A stretch of DNA of 64,000 nt from Glaciecola siphonariae (GTDB lineage Bacteria; Pseudomonadota; Gammaproteobacteria; Enterobacterales; Alteromonadaceae), in NCBI RefSeq assembly GCF_042652645.1, contig NZ_JBHSGU010000001.1, positions 1-64,000 on the forward strand, given 5' to 3'. Made by a program: the position numbers and the translations under genes. Below, piece by piece: positions 7,920 to 15,681 of the stretch; within the stretch, counting starts at the first letter, position 1; each line of letters opens with the position of its first letter. Under the pieces are notes generated by a model that did no database searches, was not told the DNA's origin, and was given only the letters and a program-made list of their open reading frames with translations.

Positions 7920-7990
7920 CGGTCTTAACAATCAGAAATAGTCAATCATCGATTGCTCTGTGAGATAGACTGTGATGGGGCCTGAGTTCC

Positions 7991-8425
7991 CTAGACACTT
8001 TCTATCGCTTTAAAGTAATTACTTTCAAAGGTATTAGGTGACACTCGTATATTGCTCGTGTGTCGACGTTTTGGATTGTAAATCATCTCAATATAATAAA
8101 ATATAGCCTGCCTAGCTTCAGAGCGGGTTTTGTAGATTTTTCGCCTAATTTGCTCTCGCTTCAAACTACCAAAAAAGCTCTAAGCGGCAGTATTGTATTG
8201 ACAGTTTCCACGCCGACTCATACTCGGTATAATTTTGTAATTGGCTAGAAGTTTTTTGAATTGTCGGCTTGTGTATTGAGAGCCTTGATCCGAGTGTAAA
8301 TTGACTTCTTTTACTGGTTTTCTGCGCCAATAAGCGGAAGTACTAGCATCCATAGCCAAGTCTTCTGTCATCATCGAACTCATCGACCAGCCCACAACGT
8401 TTAGAGCAAATAAGTCGAGCATTTT
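7991..8425 (-). pseudogene. IS3-family orfB (DDE transposase) remnant
   Basis: Reading on the minus strand from about 8422, the frame gives DLFALNVVGWSMSS, then HSDQGSQYTS (the region of the second catalytic Asp) and SMSRRGNCQYNTAA. There an in-frame TAG interrupts the gene. The same frame then continues SFFGSLKREQIRRKIYKT and IEMIYNPKRRH to a natural stop at 7991. The N-terminal half, with the HTH and first Asp, is deleted and a stop codon replaces the usual Glu of the AESFF region, so the enzyme is dead. Confidence 0.8.
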
Positions 8426-8614
8426 CTGCTCTCAAGTCTTGCTCATCATCACTCGCTTTTGATGGCACAGCTAGCTTTTTACGCCAATCATAAAGAGTTT
8501 TTGTACATACCCCTGGTCGATATCCGCAACGTCATTTACACTGTAGCCATGAACGGTTACTTGATTGACTGCTTCTCGCTTGAATTCATCGGTGTATCTG
8601 GTGCCTCTGCTCAT
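8418..8614 (-). pseudogene. IS3-family orfA remnant (frameshifted)
   Basis: The frame starts at ATG 8614 and reads MSRGTRYTDEFKREAVNQVT, the usual start of an IS3 OrfA helix-turn-helix protein. A one-base loss near 8525 shifts the frame. In the shifted frame, KTLYDWRKKLAVPSKASDDE continues up to the deletion junction with orfB near 8418. Confidence 0.75.
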
Positions 8615-8670
8615 TGTATCTTTCCTTGTGGTATTGTTTCTATTTTTACCATAAAAAGTGTCTACAAGTC

Positions 8671-8892
8671 TCAGGCCTTATCAATTAGCTGTACTCCAAT
8701 AGAATCCTTAGCGAACATATCACTGGTGTAAAGGTCTATTTGAAAGCGAACATCTAACGGTGGAATATTGGGTGTTTCATTTTTTCTGATCAGATAAGAA
8801 TCAATTGCATTTGATAATAATTCCTCAAATACGATAAATCGGTTGTCGCTTATTCTAGTCGTTTTTTTGCTACCTCTAATATCAAGTGTCAT
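8671..8892 (-). pseudogene. truncated GHKL-type ATPase (N-terminal part only)
   Basis: About 73 residues from an ATG at 8892, which has AAGGAG 6 bp upstream. They contain the GHKL N-box FEELLSNAIDSY, in which Glu and Asn bind Mg-ATP in MutL, Hsp90, MORC and histidine-kinase-like ATPases. The frame stops within the IS3 remnant. Even if the IS is removed and one GGCC copy kept, it would run only about 12 more codons, so the gene was probably already shortened. The ATG overlaps the tail of another lost gene (frame ending SEYFEQGEQDDT). ATP-binding proteins of this type often accompany restriction or other defence genes. Confidence 0.6.
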
Positions 8893-8919
8893 CCTGCTCT
8901 CCTTGTTCGAAGTATTCAC

Positions 8920-9152
8920 TTAGGGTTGATGTATATTGAATTGGTATTTTTCTTGATAAGCAACATAGCCTTGCTCAATTAGTCTTTTGCGTTGAGCTTC
9001 AAACTGGTCTGTGATGAATTTTAGGAATATGAGACTGAGCACAACATGTTTGTACTCTGAAGATTCAACACTTCCACGCAGTTTGTTGGCAGTGTCCCAT
9101 AAGTGCTGTTCGAATTTGGCGGTGGTTGTGGTGTTTTTTTGTTTGTCGCCAT
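8920..9152 (-). pseudogene. hsdM: hsdM 5' fragment (type I restriction methylase), frameshifted and truncated
   Basis: The segment TAKFEQHLWDTANKLRGSVE, followed by YKHVVLSLIFLKFITDQFE, is the conserved N-terminus of type I HsdM proteins, which are normally about 500 residues. Here the match ends after about 75 residues. The natural start ATG at 9152 is one base out of frame with it, the frame being lost in a 7-A tract (9134-9140 on the plus strand). A deletion then joins it to the last codons of another gene. It cannot encode a methylase. It sits in the minus-strand position where tnsA would be expected in a complete Tn7. Confidence 0.75.
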
Positions 9153-9261
9153 ACCTTAAAGCTTCCTTAGCAACACCTTGCTTATAATAATTATTATTCT
9201 TACATTTCCTTGTTCTCATTATTCCACTGTTTTGAGGTTTTTGAAAATGAAGAGACTATTA

Positions 9262-9288
9262 AAACAAAGCCCGCATAAAAGCGGGTTC
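9262..9288 (-). terminator. Rho-independent terminator inside the right transposon end
   Basis: On the minus strand, CCCGC-TTTTAT-GCGGG forms a stem followed by CTTTGTTTTA. It lies just inside the TnsB-like array at the glmS-proximal end and reads in the glmS direction. It should therefore stop glmU-glmS transcription from entering the cargo. Confidence 0.75.
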
Positions 9289-9299
9289 GTTATTATGGC

Positions 9300-9360
9300 T
9301 TCAGTTTGAAACTTTAATGTCTAGTTTCAAACTTTAATTCCAAGTTCCAAACTTTAATTC
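9300..9360 (-). repeat. right-end array of TnsB-like binding sites, 20-bp period
   Basis: Three sites begin with AGTTT/AGTTC at 9303, 9323 and 9343, exactly 20 bp apart, and each ends in ACTTTAAT. The innermost (9300-9321) differs at three of 22 positions from the reverse complement of the canonical Tn7 TnsB site as I recall it. The outermost adjoins the terminus TGTGCGAT. Closely packed sites of this kind mark the right end of Tn7. Confidence 0.8.
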
Positions 9361-9369
9361 GATCGCACA

Positions 9370-9374
9370 TCTGT
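9370..9374. repeat. right 5-bp target-site duplication of Tn7-like element
   Basis: TCTGT directly follows the right terminus and matches 2409-2413. It lies within the 24-bp spacer between the element and the glmS stop codon (9394-9396). Confidence 0.85.
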
Positions 9375-9393
9375 ATCTGTGCCTGTATCTGCG

Positions 9394-11235
9394 TCACTCC
9401 ACAGTAACGCTTTTAGCTAAATTCCTCGGCTGATCTACATCTGTCCCTTTAATTAAGGCGACATAGTATGAAAGTAGTTGCAGAGGTAGGGTATACACAA
9501 TGGGCGCGATAGACTCCATGCAGTGAGGCACGTTTACTACACGCATGGTTTCGTCTGACTCAAAATGCGCGTCTTTATCGGCAAATACATACATTATGCC
9601 GCCGCGAGCACGTACTTCTTCAACGTTCGATTTTAGCTTTTCTAATAGCTCATTGTTCGGCGCAACTACAATTACCGGCATGTCGGCGTCGATTAAGGCA
9701 AGTGGACCATGTTTAAGTTCGCCCGAGGCATAAGCTTCTGCGTGAATATACGAAATCTCTTTTAATTTAAGTGCGCCTTCCATTGCGATGGGATACTGGT
9801 CGCCGCGGCCTAAAAATAAGCTATGTTCTTTATCTGAAAACTCCTCAGCTAGCTCATCAATTTCATTGGCAAGGGTAAGGGTTTCATCAAGTTTATTGGG
9901 CAGTTCTACAAGCGCTTGCAATATGTGCTGTTCAAGCTGGGCAGGCATATTGTGATGCTTACCTATCGCCAATACCAGCATCAAAAAGCCTGCAAGCTGA
10001 GTGGTAAACGCTTTGGTAGATGCCACACCGATTTCGGCGCCAGCCTTGGTCATAAATGAAAGTGAAGACTCACGCACTAAAGACGAACCGTCAACATTAC
10101 AAATTGCCAAACTCGACATATAACCGCATTCTTTGGCCAATTTTAAAGCGGCTAATGTATCGGCAGTTTCGCCCGACTGAGAAATAGTCACCAATAGGCT
10201 ATTAGGTTTTACTACGGATTTTCTGTATCTAAACTCCGAAGCAATCTCAACGTCACACGACACCCCAGCGTAAGCCTCTAGCCAGTATTTTGCGGTCATG
10301 CCGGCGTGATAACTTGTGCCGCAGGCAATGATTTTGATGTGCTGCGTTTTAGCAAAAATGGCATCGGATCCTTCGCCAAATACATCGTCTGCAATTCCCT
10401 CTGGGCTTACACGGCCTTGCAGGGTATTGCGAATTACAGCGGGCTGTTCGTATATTTCTTTGAGCATATAATGGCGATAACCGGCCTTGTCACCAGCATC
10501 ATGCTCTACGTTTGATTCTACAATAGGGCGCTCAACCTGCGTGCCAGTGGCATCAATGATGACAATGCTCGTGCGCGTAATTTCGGCAACATCACCCTCT
10601 TCTAAAAAGATAAATCGGCGGGTAACGGGTAACAGCGCCATTTGGTCTGACGCTATAAAGTTCTCACCAATGCCCAAACCAATCACCAGTGGCGAGCCTG
10701 AACGTGCCACCACCATAGTGCTGGCATCTTCTTTATCAATAATCACCGTGCCGTAAGCACCATGGAAGGTTGGCACTGCTTTGAGTACCGCTTCTAAAAG
10801 CGATGCGGATGATTTTCGTAATTGTGCAACGGTATGGGCAATGGTTTCGGTATCGGTATCTGAAGCGAAGTGGTAGCCGCTTGCACTTAGGCTGTCGCGC
10901 AAGGCTTTGTGGTTTTCTATGATGCCGTTATGCACCACTGCAAAGCGTTGTTCACTCACATGCGGGTGAGCATTAGCTTCGGTTACGCCGCCGTGCGTTG
11001 CCCAGCGCGTATGCGCAATGCCAGTAGTGCCTAATGCAATTCCGCTATCGCTTTGGTGGTCAATGGCGTCGCTCAACTCTTTTACTTTGCCGGTGCGCCG
11101 AATCACATTAAGCACGTTGCCGTTAATGAGCGCCACGCCAGAGGAGTCGTAGCCGCGATACTCTAAACGCTTCAATCCCTCTAGTAATATTTGTACTACG
11201 TTACGCTCAGCAACCGCGCCAACAATCCCACACAT
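9394..11235 (-). CDS. glmS: glutamine-fructose-6-phosphate aminotransferase (isomerizing)
   Basis: GlmS makes glucosamine-6-phosphate from fructose-6-phosphate and glutamine, the first step to UDP-GlcNAc for peptidoglycan and LPS. It has 613 residues, close to the 609 of E. coli. After Met removal, the N-terminal Cys of CGIVGAV is the glutaminase nucleophile. Two SIS sugar-isomerase domains follow (GTSYHAGMTAKYW and SQSGETADTLAAL in the first; FLGRGDQYPIAMEGALKLKE in the second). The C-terminus DQPRNLAKSVTVE carries the active-site Lys loop. It lies 29 bp after glmU, presumably in one operon. The 3' end encodes the TnsD recognition region, and a Tn7-like element sits immediately downstream. 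Confidence 0.98.
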   Translation of the reverse strand: MCGIVGAVAERNVVQILLEGLKRLEYRGYDSSGVALINGNVLNVIRRTGKVKELSDAIDHQSDSGIALGTTGIAHTRWATHGGVTEANAHPHVSEQRFAVVHNGIIENHKALRDSLSASGYHFASDTDTETIAHTVAQLRKSSASLLEAVLKAVPTFHGAYGTVIIDKEDASTMVVARSGSPLVIGLGIGENFIASDQMALLPVTRRFIFLEEGDVAEITRTSIVIIDATGTQVERPIVESNVEHDAGDKAGYRHYMLKEIYEQPAVIRNTLQGRVSPEGIADDVFGEGSDAIFAKTQHIKIIACGTSYHAGMTAKYWLEAYAGVSCDVEIASEFRYRKSVVKPNSLLVTISQSGETADTLAALKLAKECGYMSSLAICNVDGSSLVRESSLSFMTKAGAEIGVASTKAFTTQLAGFLMLVLAIGKHHNMPAQLEQHILQALVELPNKLDETLTLANEIDELAEEFSDKEHSLFLGRGDQYPIAMEGALKLKEISYIHAEAYASGELKHGPLALIDADMPVIVVAPNNELLEKLKSNVEEVRARGGIMYVFADKDAHFESDETMRVVNVPHCMESIAPIVYTLPLQLLSYYVALIKGTDVDQPRNLAKSVTVE

Positions 11236-11264
11236 AATCTCTTCCTTCGCTTATTCGTTTTGGC

Positions 11265-12629
11265 TTATTTTTTAACTGGCTTTTGCCAGCCTGCAATATT
11301 GCGCTGTTTTGCCCGGGCTATCGCTAAATTATCAGCATCAACTATTTTGGTTATGATACTGCCCGCGCCGACTGTCGCGCCCTTACCTATTGTCAGAGGG
11401 GCTACTAGAGCACTGTTGGAACCAACAAATACGTCGTCTTGAATTTCGGTTTTAAATTTATTTACGCCGTCGTAGTTACAGGTAATGGTGCCTGCACCAA
11501 TGTTGACGCCGCTGCCTATCTCAGCATCGCCAATATAACTTAGGTGATTTACCTTTGAGCCCTTACCAATGCTGGCTTTTTTGACTTCTACAAAGTTGCC
11601 TACTTTAACACCCTCACTCAAATCGCTTCCTGGGCGCAAGCGGGCGTAAGGGCCTATTTTACAATTTGCGGCAAGTTTGGCATCTACAATATGGGAGAAG
11701 GCTTCAATCACAGTGCCGTCGCCAATCTCACAGTCTTTGAGCACACAGTTAGGACCAATGCTAACATTATTGCCAAGCACTACTGAGCCTTCAAATAGGG
11801 TGTTTACGTCAATGCTCACATCACGACCCACGCGCAAATCACCGCGCACATCAACCCGATGAGGGTCGGCCAAACGTACGCCGTCATCCATCAAGGTGTC
11901 TGCTATTTTAAGCTGGTAAGCACGCTCTAATGCGGCCAACTGTTTACGATTATTGATCCCTTCAACTTCTTTAGGCCATTGCGGCTGCGCCGATTGAATC
12001 ACTTTACCCTCTTGCGCTGCCATGGCAATTACGTCGGTTAGGTAATATTCGTTTTGTGCGTTGTTATTCGATAATTTAGACAGCCACTGCTTTAAATCTT
12101 TACCTGCCATGATCATCATGCCGGTATTAATTTCGGTAATAGCGCGTTGTGCGTCTGTGGCATCTTTATGCTCAACAATTGCCGTAATAGAGGCGCCATC
12201 TGCACTGCGCACAATGCGGCCCATGCCGGTTGGGTCTGGCAAGTTCACGGTCAGCAGAGCTAAATCACAGTTTTGCTTCACTGCCACTAATTGCTCTAAG
12301 GTGCCTTTAGAAATAAGCGGGGCATCGCCCACTAAAATTAGCACGTCGTCATTATCGTTTATATGCTCTTGCGCCTGCATTACCGCATGACCGGTGCCAA
12401 GCTGCTCTGCTTGCAAACACCAGTTGAGCTGATGCTTATTTAACCGTGCTTTAAGCAAGTCTCCACCGTGACCATAAACAAGGTTAATCTGATGACAGTC
12501 AAGGCTCTTAACGGTATCTATAATATGTTCAACAATCGGCTTGTTGGCTAAGGTATGAAGGACTTTAGGAAGGTCAGACTTCATTCTAGTGCCTTTGCCC
12601 GCGGCTAGAATGACTACAGATAGCGCCAT
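11265..12629 (-). CDS. glmU: bifunctional GlmU (UDP-GlcNAc pyrophosphorylase / GlcN-1-P acetyltransferase)
   Basis: GlmU acetylates glucosamine-1-phosphate and then couples it to UTP, completing UDP-GlcNAc synthesis in the cytoplasm. It has 454 residues, the usual size. The N-terminal nucleotidyltransferase has LAAGKGTRMKSDLPKVLH at residues 8-25, with the Gly-rich UTP loop and Lys. The C-terminal half (from about residue 250) is a left-handed beta helix of hexapeptide repeats with the acetyl-CoA site (NVGAGTITCNYDGVNK-type segment, here INIGAGTITCNYDG-like). It precedes glmS by 29 bp, so the two steps of one pathway are co-transcribed. Confidence 0.97.
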   Translation of the reverse strand: MALSVVILAAGKGTRMKSDLPKVLHTLANKPIVEHIIDTVKSLDCHQINLVYGHGGDLLKARLNKHQLNWCLQAEQLGTGHAVMQAQEHINDNDDVLILVGDAPLISKGTLEQLVAVKQNCDLALLTVNLPDPTGMGRIVRSADGASITAIVEHKDATDAQRAITEINTGMMIMAGKDLKQWLSKLSNNNAQNEYYLTDVIAMAAQEGKVIQSAQPQWPKEVEGINNRKQLAALERAYQLKIADTLMDDGVRLADPHRVDVRGDLRVGRDVSIDVNTLFEGSVVLGNNVSIGPNCVLKDCEIGDGTVIEAFSHIVDAKLAANCKIGPYARLRPGSDLSEGVKVGNFVEVKKASIGKGSKVNHLSYIGDAEIGSGVNIGAGTITCNYDGVNKFKTEIQDDVFVGSNSALVAPLTIGKGATVGAGSIITKIVDADNLAIARAKQRNIAGWQKPVKK

Positions 12630-12746
12630 GCTTTTTCCTCATAATTTCAGTGCGCAAAGTGTAGCCAAAGCAGGCGCGTTTGTCAGTAGCTTTTCATTTT
12701 AAGGACTGGTCGCAGAATTGAGTGACAGACTGGTCGAGGAGATGTT

Positions 12747-13655
12747 TTATAGCGACGCGCTTTTTTTACCGGGCAGCAAACGCTTGAATATCGCCCAAGC
12801 GTTAGTTGCCATCATTACACCAAGTAATATCATGCTGCCGCCAAAAATAGAGCTTAATGACAAGACTTCATCTAATATCACCACGCCCCAAAATATGCCA
12901 AAAAGCGGCACTAAATAGCCAACGGTCATACTGCGCGAAGCACCAATTTTGGCAATTAAATCGAAGTACATAACGTAAGCCAAACCTGTGCACAAAAAGG
13001 CAAGCGTTAAGCCACTTATCCAAGCGCTGCTAGAAGGCATAACCTCAGGCAAATGATAAAGGGCAAAGGGTGCAAGAATAATCGCTGTAAATATTTGGCT
13101 TCCCGCCGCAATCGCAAAAGGCTTGGCTTGCGACAGGTGACGCTTTAAATAGCTCGCGGCTATGCCATAGCATAAGGTGGCGGCTAAAGCGGCGAGTACG
13201 GGTAGCGCCGAGGCAAGCCCATCACCCTGTACGTGCGTTTGCCCCACCGTAATAACTACCACGCCGGCAAACCCCAAACCTATACCACCGATGCCGAGCC
13301 AGCCAATAGACTCGCGTAAATACAAATATGCCACAAGCACGCCAAACATAGGCGCAGTTGCGTTTAAAATTGCACCGAGGCCTGCGTTTAAGTGCAGCAG
13401 CGAATAATTGAACAAGCAAAACGGGATTGCGGTGTTTACTAGCCCCACCACAAAGAGTTTAGGCCAATAACGAATTAAATCTCCCCCTTGTTTTTTTAGT
13501 AAAACCAAGGGCAGCAAGCAAAGCGTCGCTCCCAACGCGCGTATTTCAACTAACGCAAAAACGCCAAATGCAGGCACCGCCTCTTTCATTAGCATGAAGG
13601 AGGCACCCCAAATAGCGCCTAGCAGCAGCAGTTCGGCAAAATCAGATGTTTTCAA
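12747..13655 (-). CDS. EamA/DMT-family transporter
   Basis: A drug/metabolite-transporter protein of about 302 residues with ten predicted helices in two EamA repeats; the first repeat starts FAELLLLGAIWGASFMLMKE. Such inner-membrane proteins export amino acids, nucleosides or other small metabolites; the substrate cannot be read from sequence. The most likely start is a TTG at 13655, which overlaps the end of ogt by 14 bp; a longer frame reaches 13721 but would lie mostly inside ogt. The C-terminus is basic (FKRLLPGKK). It is the last gene of the alkylation-repair cluster, probably by read-through rather than related function. Confidence 0.8.
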   Translation of the reverse strand: MKTSDFAELLLLGAIWGASFMLMKEAVPAFGVFALVEIRALGATLCLLPLVLLKKQGGDLIRYWPKLFVVGLVNTAIPFCLFNYSLLHLNAGLGAILNATAPMFGVLVAYLYLRESIGWLGIGGIGLGFAGVVVITVGQTHVQGDGLASALPVLAALAATLCYGIAASYLKRHLSQAKPFAIAAGSQIFTAIILAPFALYHLPEVMPSSSAWISGLTLAFLCTGLAYVMYFDLIAKIGASRSMTVGYLVPLFGIFWGVVILDEVLSLSSIFGGSMILLGVMMATNAWAIFKRLLPGKKSASL

Positions 13656-14175
13656 TAAACAATCTCTGTTGGTTAGATTCAAGTGAGAGCAAAAAAGCTT
13701 TTCGCGACATGCCGCCTGCATATCCGGTTAGCTTTCCGTTGGAACCGATTATTCTATGGCATGGCACTATAATAGCAATAGGGTTTTTGCCATTCGCAGC
13801 ACCAACCGCTCGACACGCTTTTACATTACCCACCGCTTGAGCAATATCTAAATACGACGCAACCTCGCCGTAGGCAATCTGCTGCAGAGCATTCCACACT
13901 TGCTGCTGAAATTGCGTGCCTTTTGGACTAAGGGGTATATCGAAGGTCGAACGCGCACCAGCAAAGTACTCAATTAGCTGCCCTTTGGCGTGTTCGCTAA
14001 TGTCGTTGGCCTGCTCTTGCACAGCATCGTCTGCAAACGCAACGCTCAACACGGCGCGCTCACTCGCCCTCACCTGCACATATCCTACAGGTGTTGCAAA
14101 CTGACTAATGCCGACAGTCCTGTACTCTTGTTTTTGTTGCTGTTCTTGTTCTGCGCTCTTAGCTTGCTTGCTCAT
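13642..14175 (-). CDS. ogt: methylated-DNA--[protein]-cysteine S-methyltransferase
   Basis: A suicide enzyme that transfers methyl groups from O6-methylguanine to its own cysteine. In the 177-residue form the acceptor is C139 in IIVPCHRIIG, preceded by the helix-turn-helix QQIAYGEVASYLDIAQAVG and the arginine-finger region ACRAVGAANGKNP. The start ATG at 14175 overlaps the AlkA stop codon (ATGA), so translation is coupled. A longer frame to 14214 is not preferred. The N-terminus is a Q/E/K-rich linker. The gene could also be called ada C-terminal domain-like. Confidence 0.92.
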   Translation of the reverse strand: MSKQAKSAEQEQQQKQEYRTVGISQFATPVGYVQVRASERAVLSVAFADDAVQEQANDISEHAKGQLIEYFAGARSTFDIPLSPKGTQFQQQVWNALQQIAYGEVASYLDIAQAVGNVKACRAVGAANGKNPIAIIVPCHRIIGSNGKLTGYAGGMSRKAFLLSLESNQQRLFIENI

Positions 14176-15551
14176 GCTAAATTCCATAATGCGAGGGTTA
14201 GGTAACTGCGCCATGGAGCGGCGTGCTCAGGCGTAAATGGCGGTGCTTTTTGTTGCTCAAAGCTATCGTGCAATTTCTTGATTTGCTGGCGAATGATCAA
14301 ATCGGTATCTAGCCACACGTCGGTGCTGCTGGTGGCGCGCAATTTTACGTAGTTTACTGTCCACGGGCCAATGCCTTTAAGCGCGAGCCATTGGTCAAAA
14401 TCTGCATTGGGGTGTTGAGCCATCAGAGCAGCAAAGTTCTGCAGAGCGGCTTTTCTAGCTCCAGGCATCTTTAAAAAACTTAAGTCTGCATCGCGCAACT
14501 GCTCGGGCGTAATAAAGCTTTGCGCCGCGCCCACAAGGCCCTGCTGCAAGCGATTAAGCTGCGTGATTGCCGCCTGTACGCTTACCTGCTGCCCGAGAAT
14601 TGCCCTTACGCCCGCCTCAAAACGACAGCTCAAGCCGGGTATGCGAATACCACGATTAATTTGCGATGGCTTAAGCCCTGCTTTTTCAATGGCGTCATAA
14701 ATCACATAGGGGTTCGCCTGTAAATCTAAAATTTTGTTAACCCGTTCAATAATTGCCGCACTCAAATCAACATGCTCGTGCGAATAAGACACCTCAAAAG
14801 CCCGAGCACTTGCTTTATGCCGCATACAAACCCGTACATTGCGGTTGTGTATGTTGAGGCTTTTAGTAAAGCTGGTTTGGCTTACCGCCTCGTTGTTATC
14901 TATTTGCCGACGTTTAAAAAAATCGCGCATGCTTGGCCAGTCATATTCGCCCTGATAATAAAGCATGAGCTGAATATTAGCTTGCTTCGCTGAAGCGGCA
15001 TGATGCGCGCTTCTAATTTGAGTAGGGGTTAATGAGCAGATTTGTTTCATATGATGCTGCAACTGCCTGCTACTACTAAATCCTGCGCCTTGTGCGACTT
15101 GCTCTATGTTCATGTTAGAGCCGTGCAGCAAGCGTTTTGCGAGTAAAATTTGATTGAACAGGCGAAATTGTTTTGGCGATAGCTGCAAGTGGCTCGTCAT
15201 TAATTTTCGCAAATAACGCGCACTTACTCCCAAACGCTCAGACACATCTTCTATGCTGCGGCTATAATCTTCGGTGAGCAGGCGCATGGCTCGCTCTACA
15301 GTGGTTTGTACGCCCTGCCAAGCGAACGAATGAGGCGAACTGTCGGGACGGCACCTCAAACACGGGCGAAAGCCTCTATGCATAGCCTCAACCGCGCTGT
15401 GAGCATACTCTACATTCTTCTCTAAAGGCGCTCGTACTTTGCAAATGGGGCGGCAAAAAATGCCTGTGCTTTTTACCAAAACAAAAAACTTGCCGTCAAA
15501 GCGGGGGTCTCGTGCCATTCTGGCGCGCTCACATTGCTCAATCGTTAACAT
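14172..15551 (-). CDS. Ada-like regulator fused to AlkA DNA glycosylase
   Basis: A 459-residue fusion. Residues 1-80 are the Ada methyl-phosphotriester zinc domain with cysteines C33, C37, C64 and C67; C33 is the likely methyl acceptor. Residues about 82-185 are an AraC-type DNA-binding domain. From about 190 the protein is AlkA, with the helix-hairpin-helix LKGIGPWTVNYVKLR and catalytic D417 in DVWLDTD. It should sense DNA methylation, activate repair genes and excise 3-methyladenine. The ogt gene overlaps its stop codon, so the three Ada/AlkA/Ogt activities are made together. The start ATG has GGAAAA upstream. Confidence 0.93.
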   Translation of the reverse strand: MLTIEQCERARMARDPRFDGKFFVLVKSTGIFCRPICKVRAPLEKNVEYAHSAVEAMHRGFRPCLRCRPDSSPHSFAWQGVQTTVERAMRLLTEDYSRSIEDVSERLGVSARYLRKLMTSHLQLSPKQFRLFNQILLAKRLLHGSNMNIEQVAQGAGFSSSRQLQHHMKQICSLTPTQIRSAHHAASAKQANIQLMLYYQGEYDWPSMRDFFKRRQIDNNEAVSQTSFTKSLNIHNRNVRVCMRHKASARAFEVSYSHEHVDLSAAIIERVNKILDLQANPYVIYDAIEKAGLKPSQINRGIRIPGLSCRFEAGVRAILGQQVSVQAAITQLNRLQQGLVGAAQSFITPEQLRDADLSFLKMPGARKAALQNFAALMAQHPNADFDQWLALKGIGPWTVNYVKLRATSSTDVWLDTDLIIRQQIKKLHDSFEQQKAPPFTPEHAAPWRSYLTLALWNLA

Positions 15552-15681
15552 CGTTTTCCATTTAGTGGTATGCTTTGGCTATAACAAACAGTCTACGATG
15601 ATAACGCAAAAAAACACGTTGTTTTCGGAACTCATTGTTAATTAACCTTACTAACTCATACTATTTATAATGCAGTAATTC

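Larger units (their letters stand above)
7983..8673 (-). mobile_element. internally deleted IS3-family element
   Basis: A 691-bp remnant of an IS3-family insertion sequence. Its ends are related inverted repeats (TGAG...TAGACACTTT at 7983-8000 against AAAGTGTCTACAAGTCTCA at 8655-8673). It is flanked by the direct repeat GGCC (7979-7982 and 8674-8677). Complete IS3 members are about 1.2-1.5 kb. Here the end of orfA is joined to the middle of orfB near 8418, so most of the first half of orfB is missing. It cannot transpose by itself. It is nested inside the Tn7-like element and truncates the GHKL ATPase gene. Confidence 0.8.
2414..9369. mobile_element. non-autonomous Tn7-like element in the glmS attachment site
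   Basis: The element is 6,956 bp. Its left terminus is TGTGCGAG (2414-2421) and its right terminus, read inward on the minus strand, is TGTGCGAT (9369-9362). The similarity continues inward as GAATTAA..T.TG.AACT at both ends. It is flanked by TCTGT duplications. The right end lies 24 bp beyond the glmS stop codon, the position used by TnsD-guided Tn7. Three TnsB-like sites are dispersed over about 140 bp at the left end and three are 20-bp phased at the right end, matching the asymmetry of Tn7 L and R, with R next to glmS. No tnsA, B, C, D or E gene is present, so it is a deletion derivative or a cargo element mobilised in trans. The cargo is more AT-rich than the flanks. Confidence 0.88.

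Noticed and set aside
8459..8731. Plus-strand gene in the IS region
   Set aside because: It is the antisense of the IS3 orfA remnant and has no family resemblance.
2414..9369. Functional Tn7 with tns genes
   Set aside because: All larger frames inside were read; none resembles TnsA, B, C, D or E. Only cargo and debris are present.
11236..11264. glmS ribozyme or glmY/glmZ-type leader upstream of glmS
   Set aside because: Only 29 bp separate glmU and glmS, too little for the ribozyme, which is also a Gram-positive feature.
13656..13721. Longer N-terminus of the EamA transporter
   Set aside because: The extra residues lie in the coding region of ogt, are Cys-rich and hydrophilic, and precede the normal start of the first helix.
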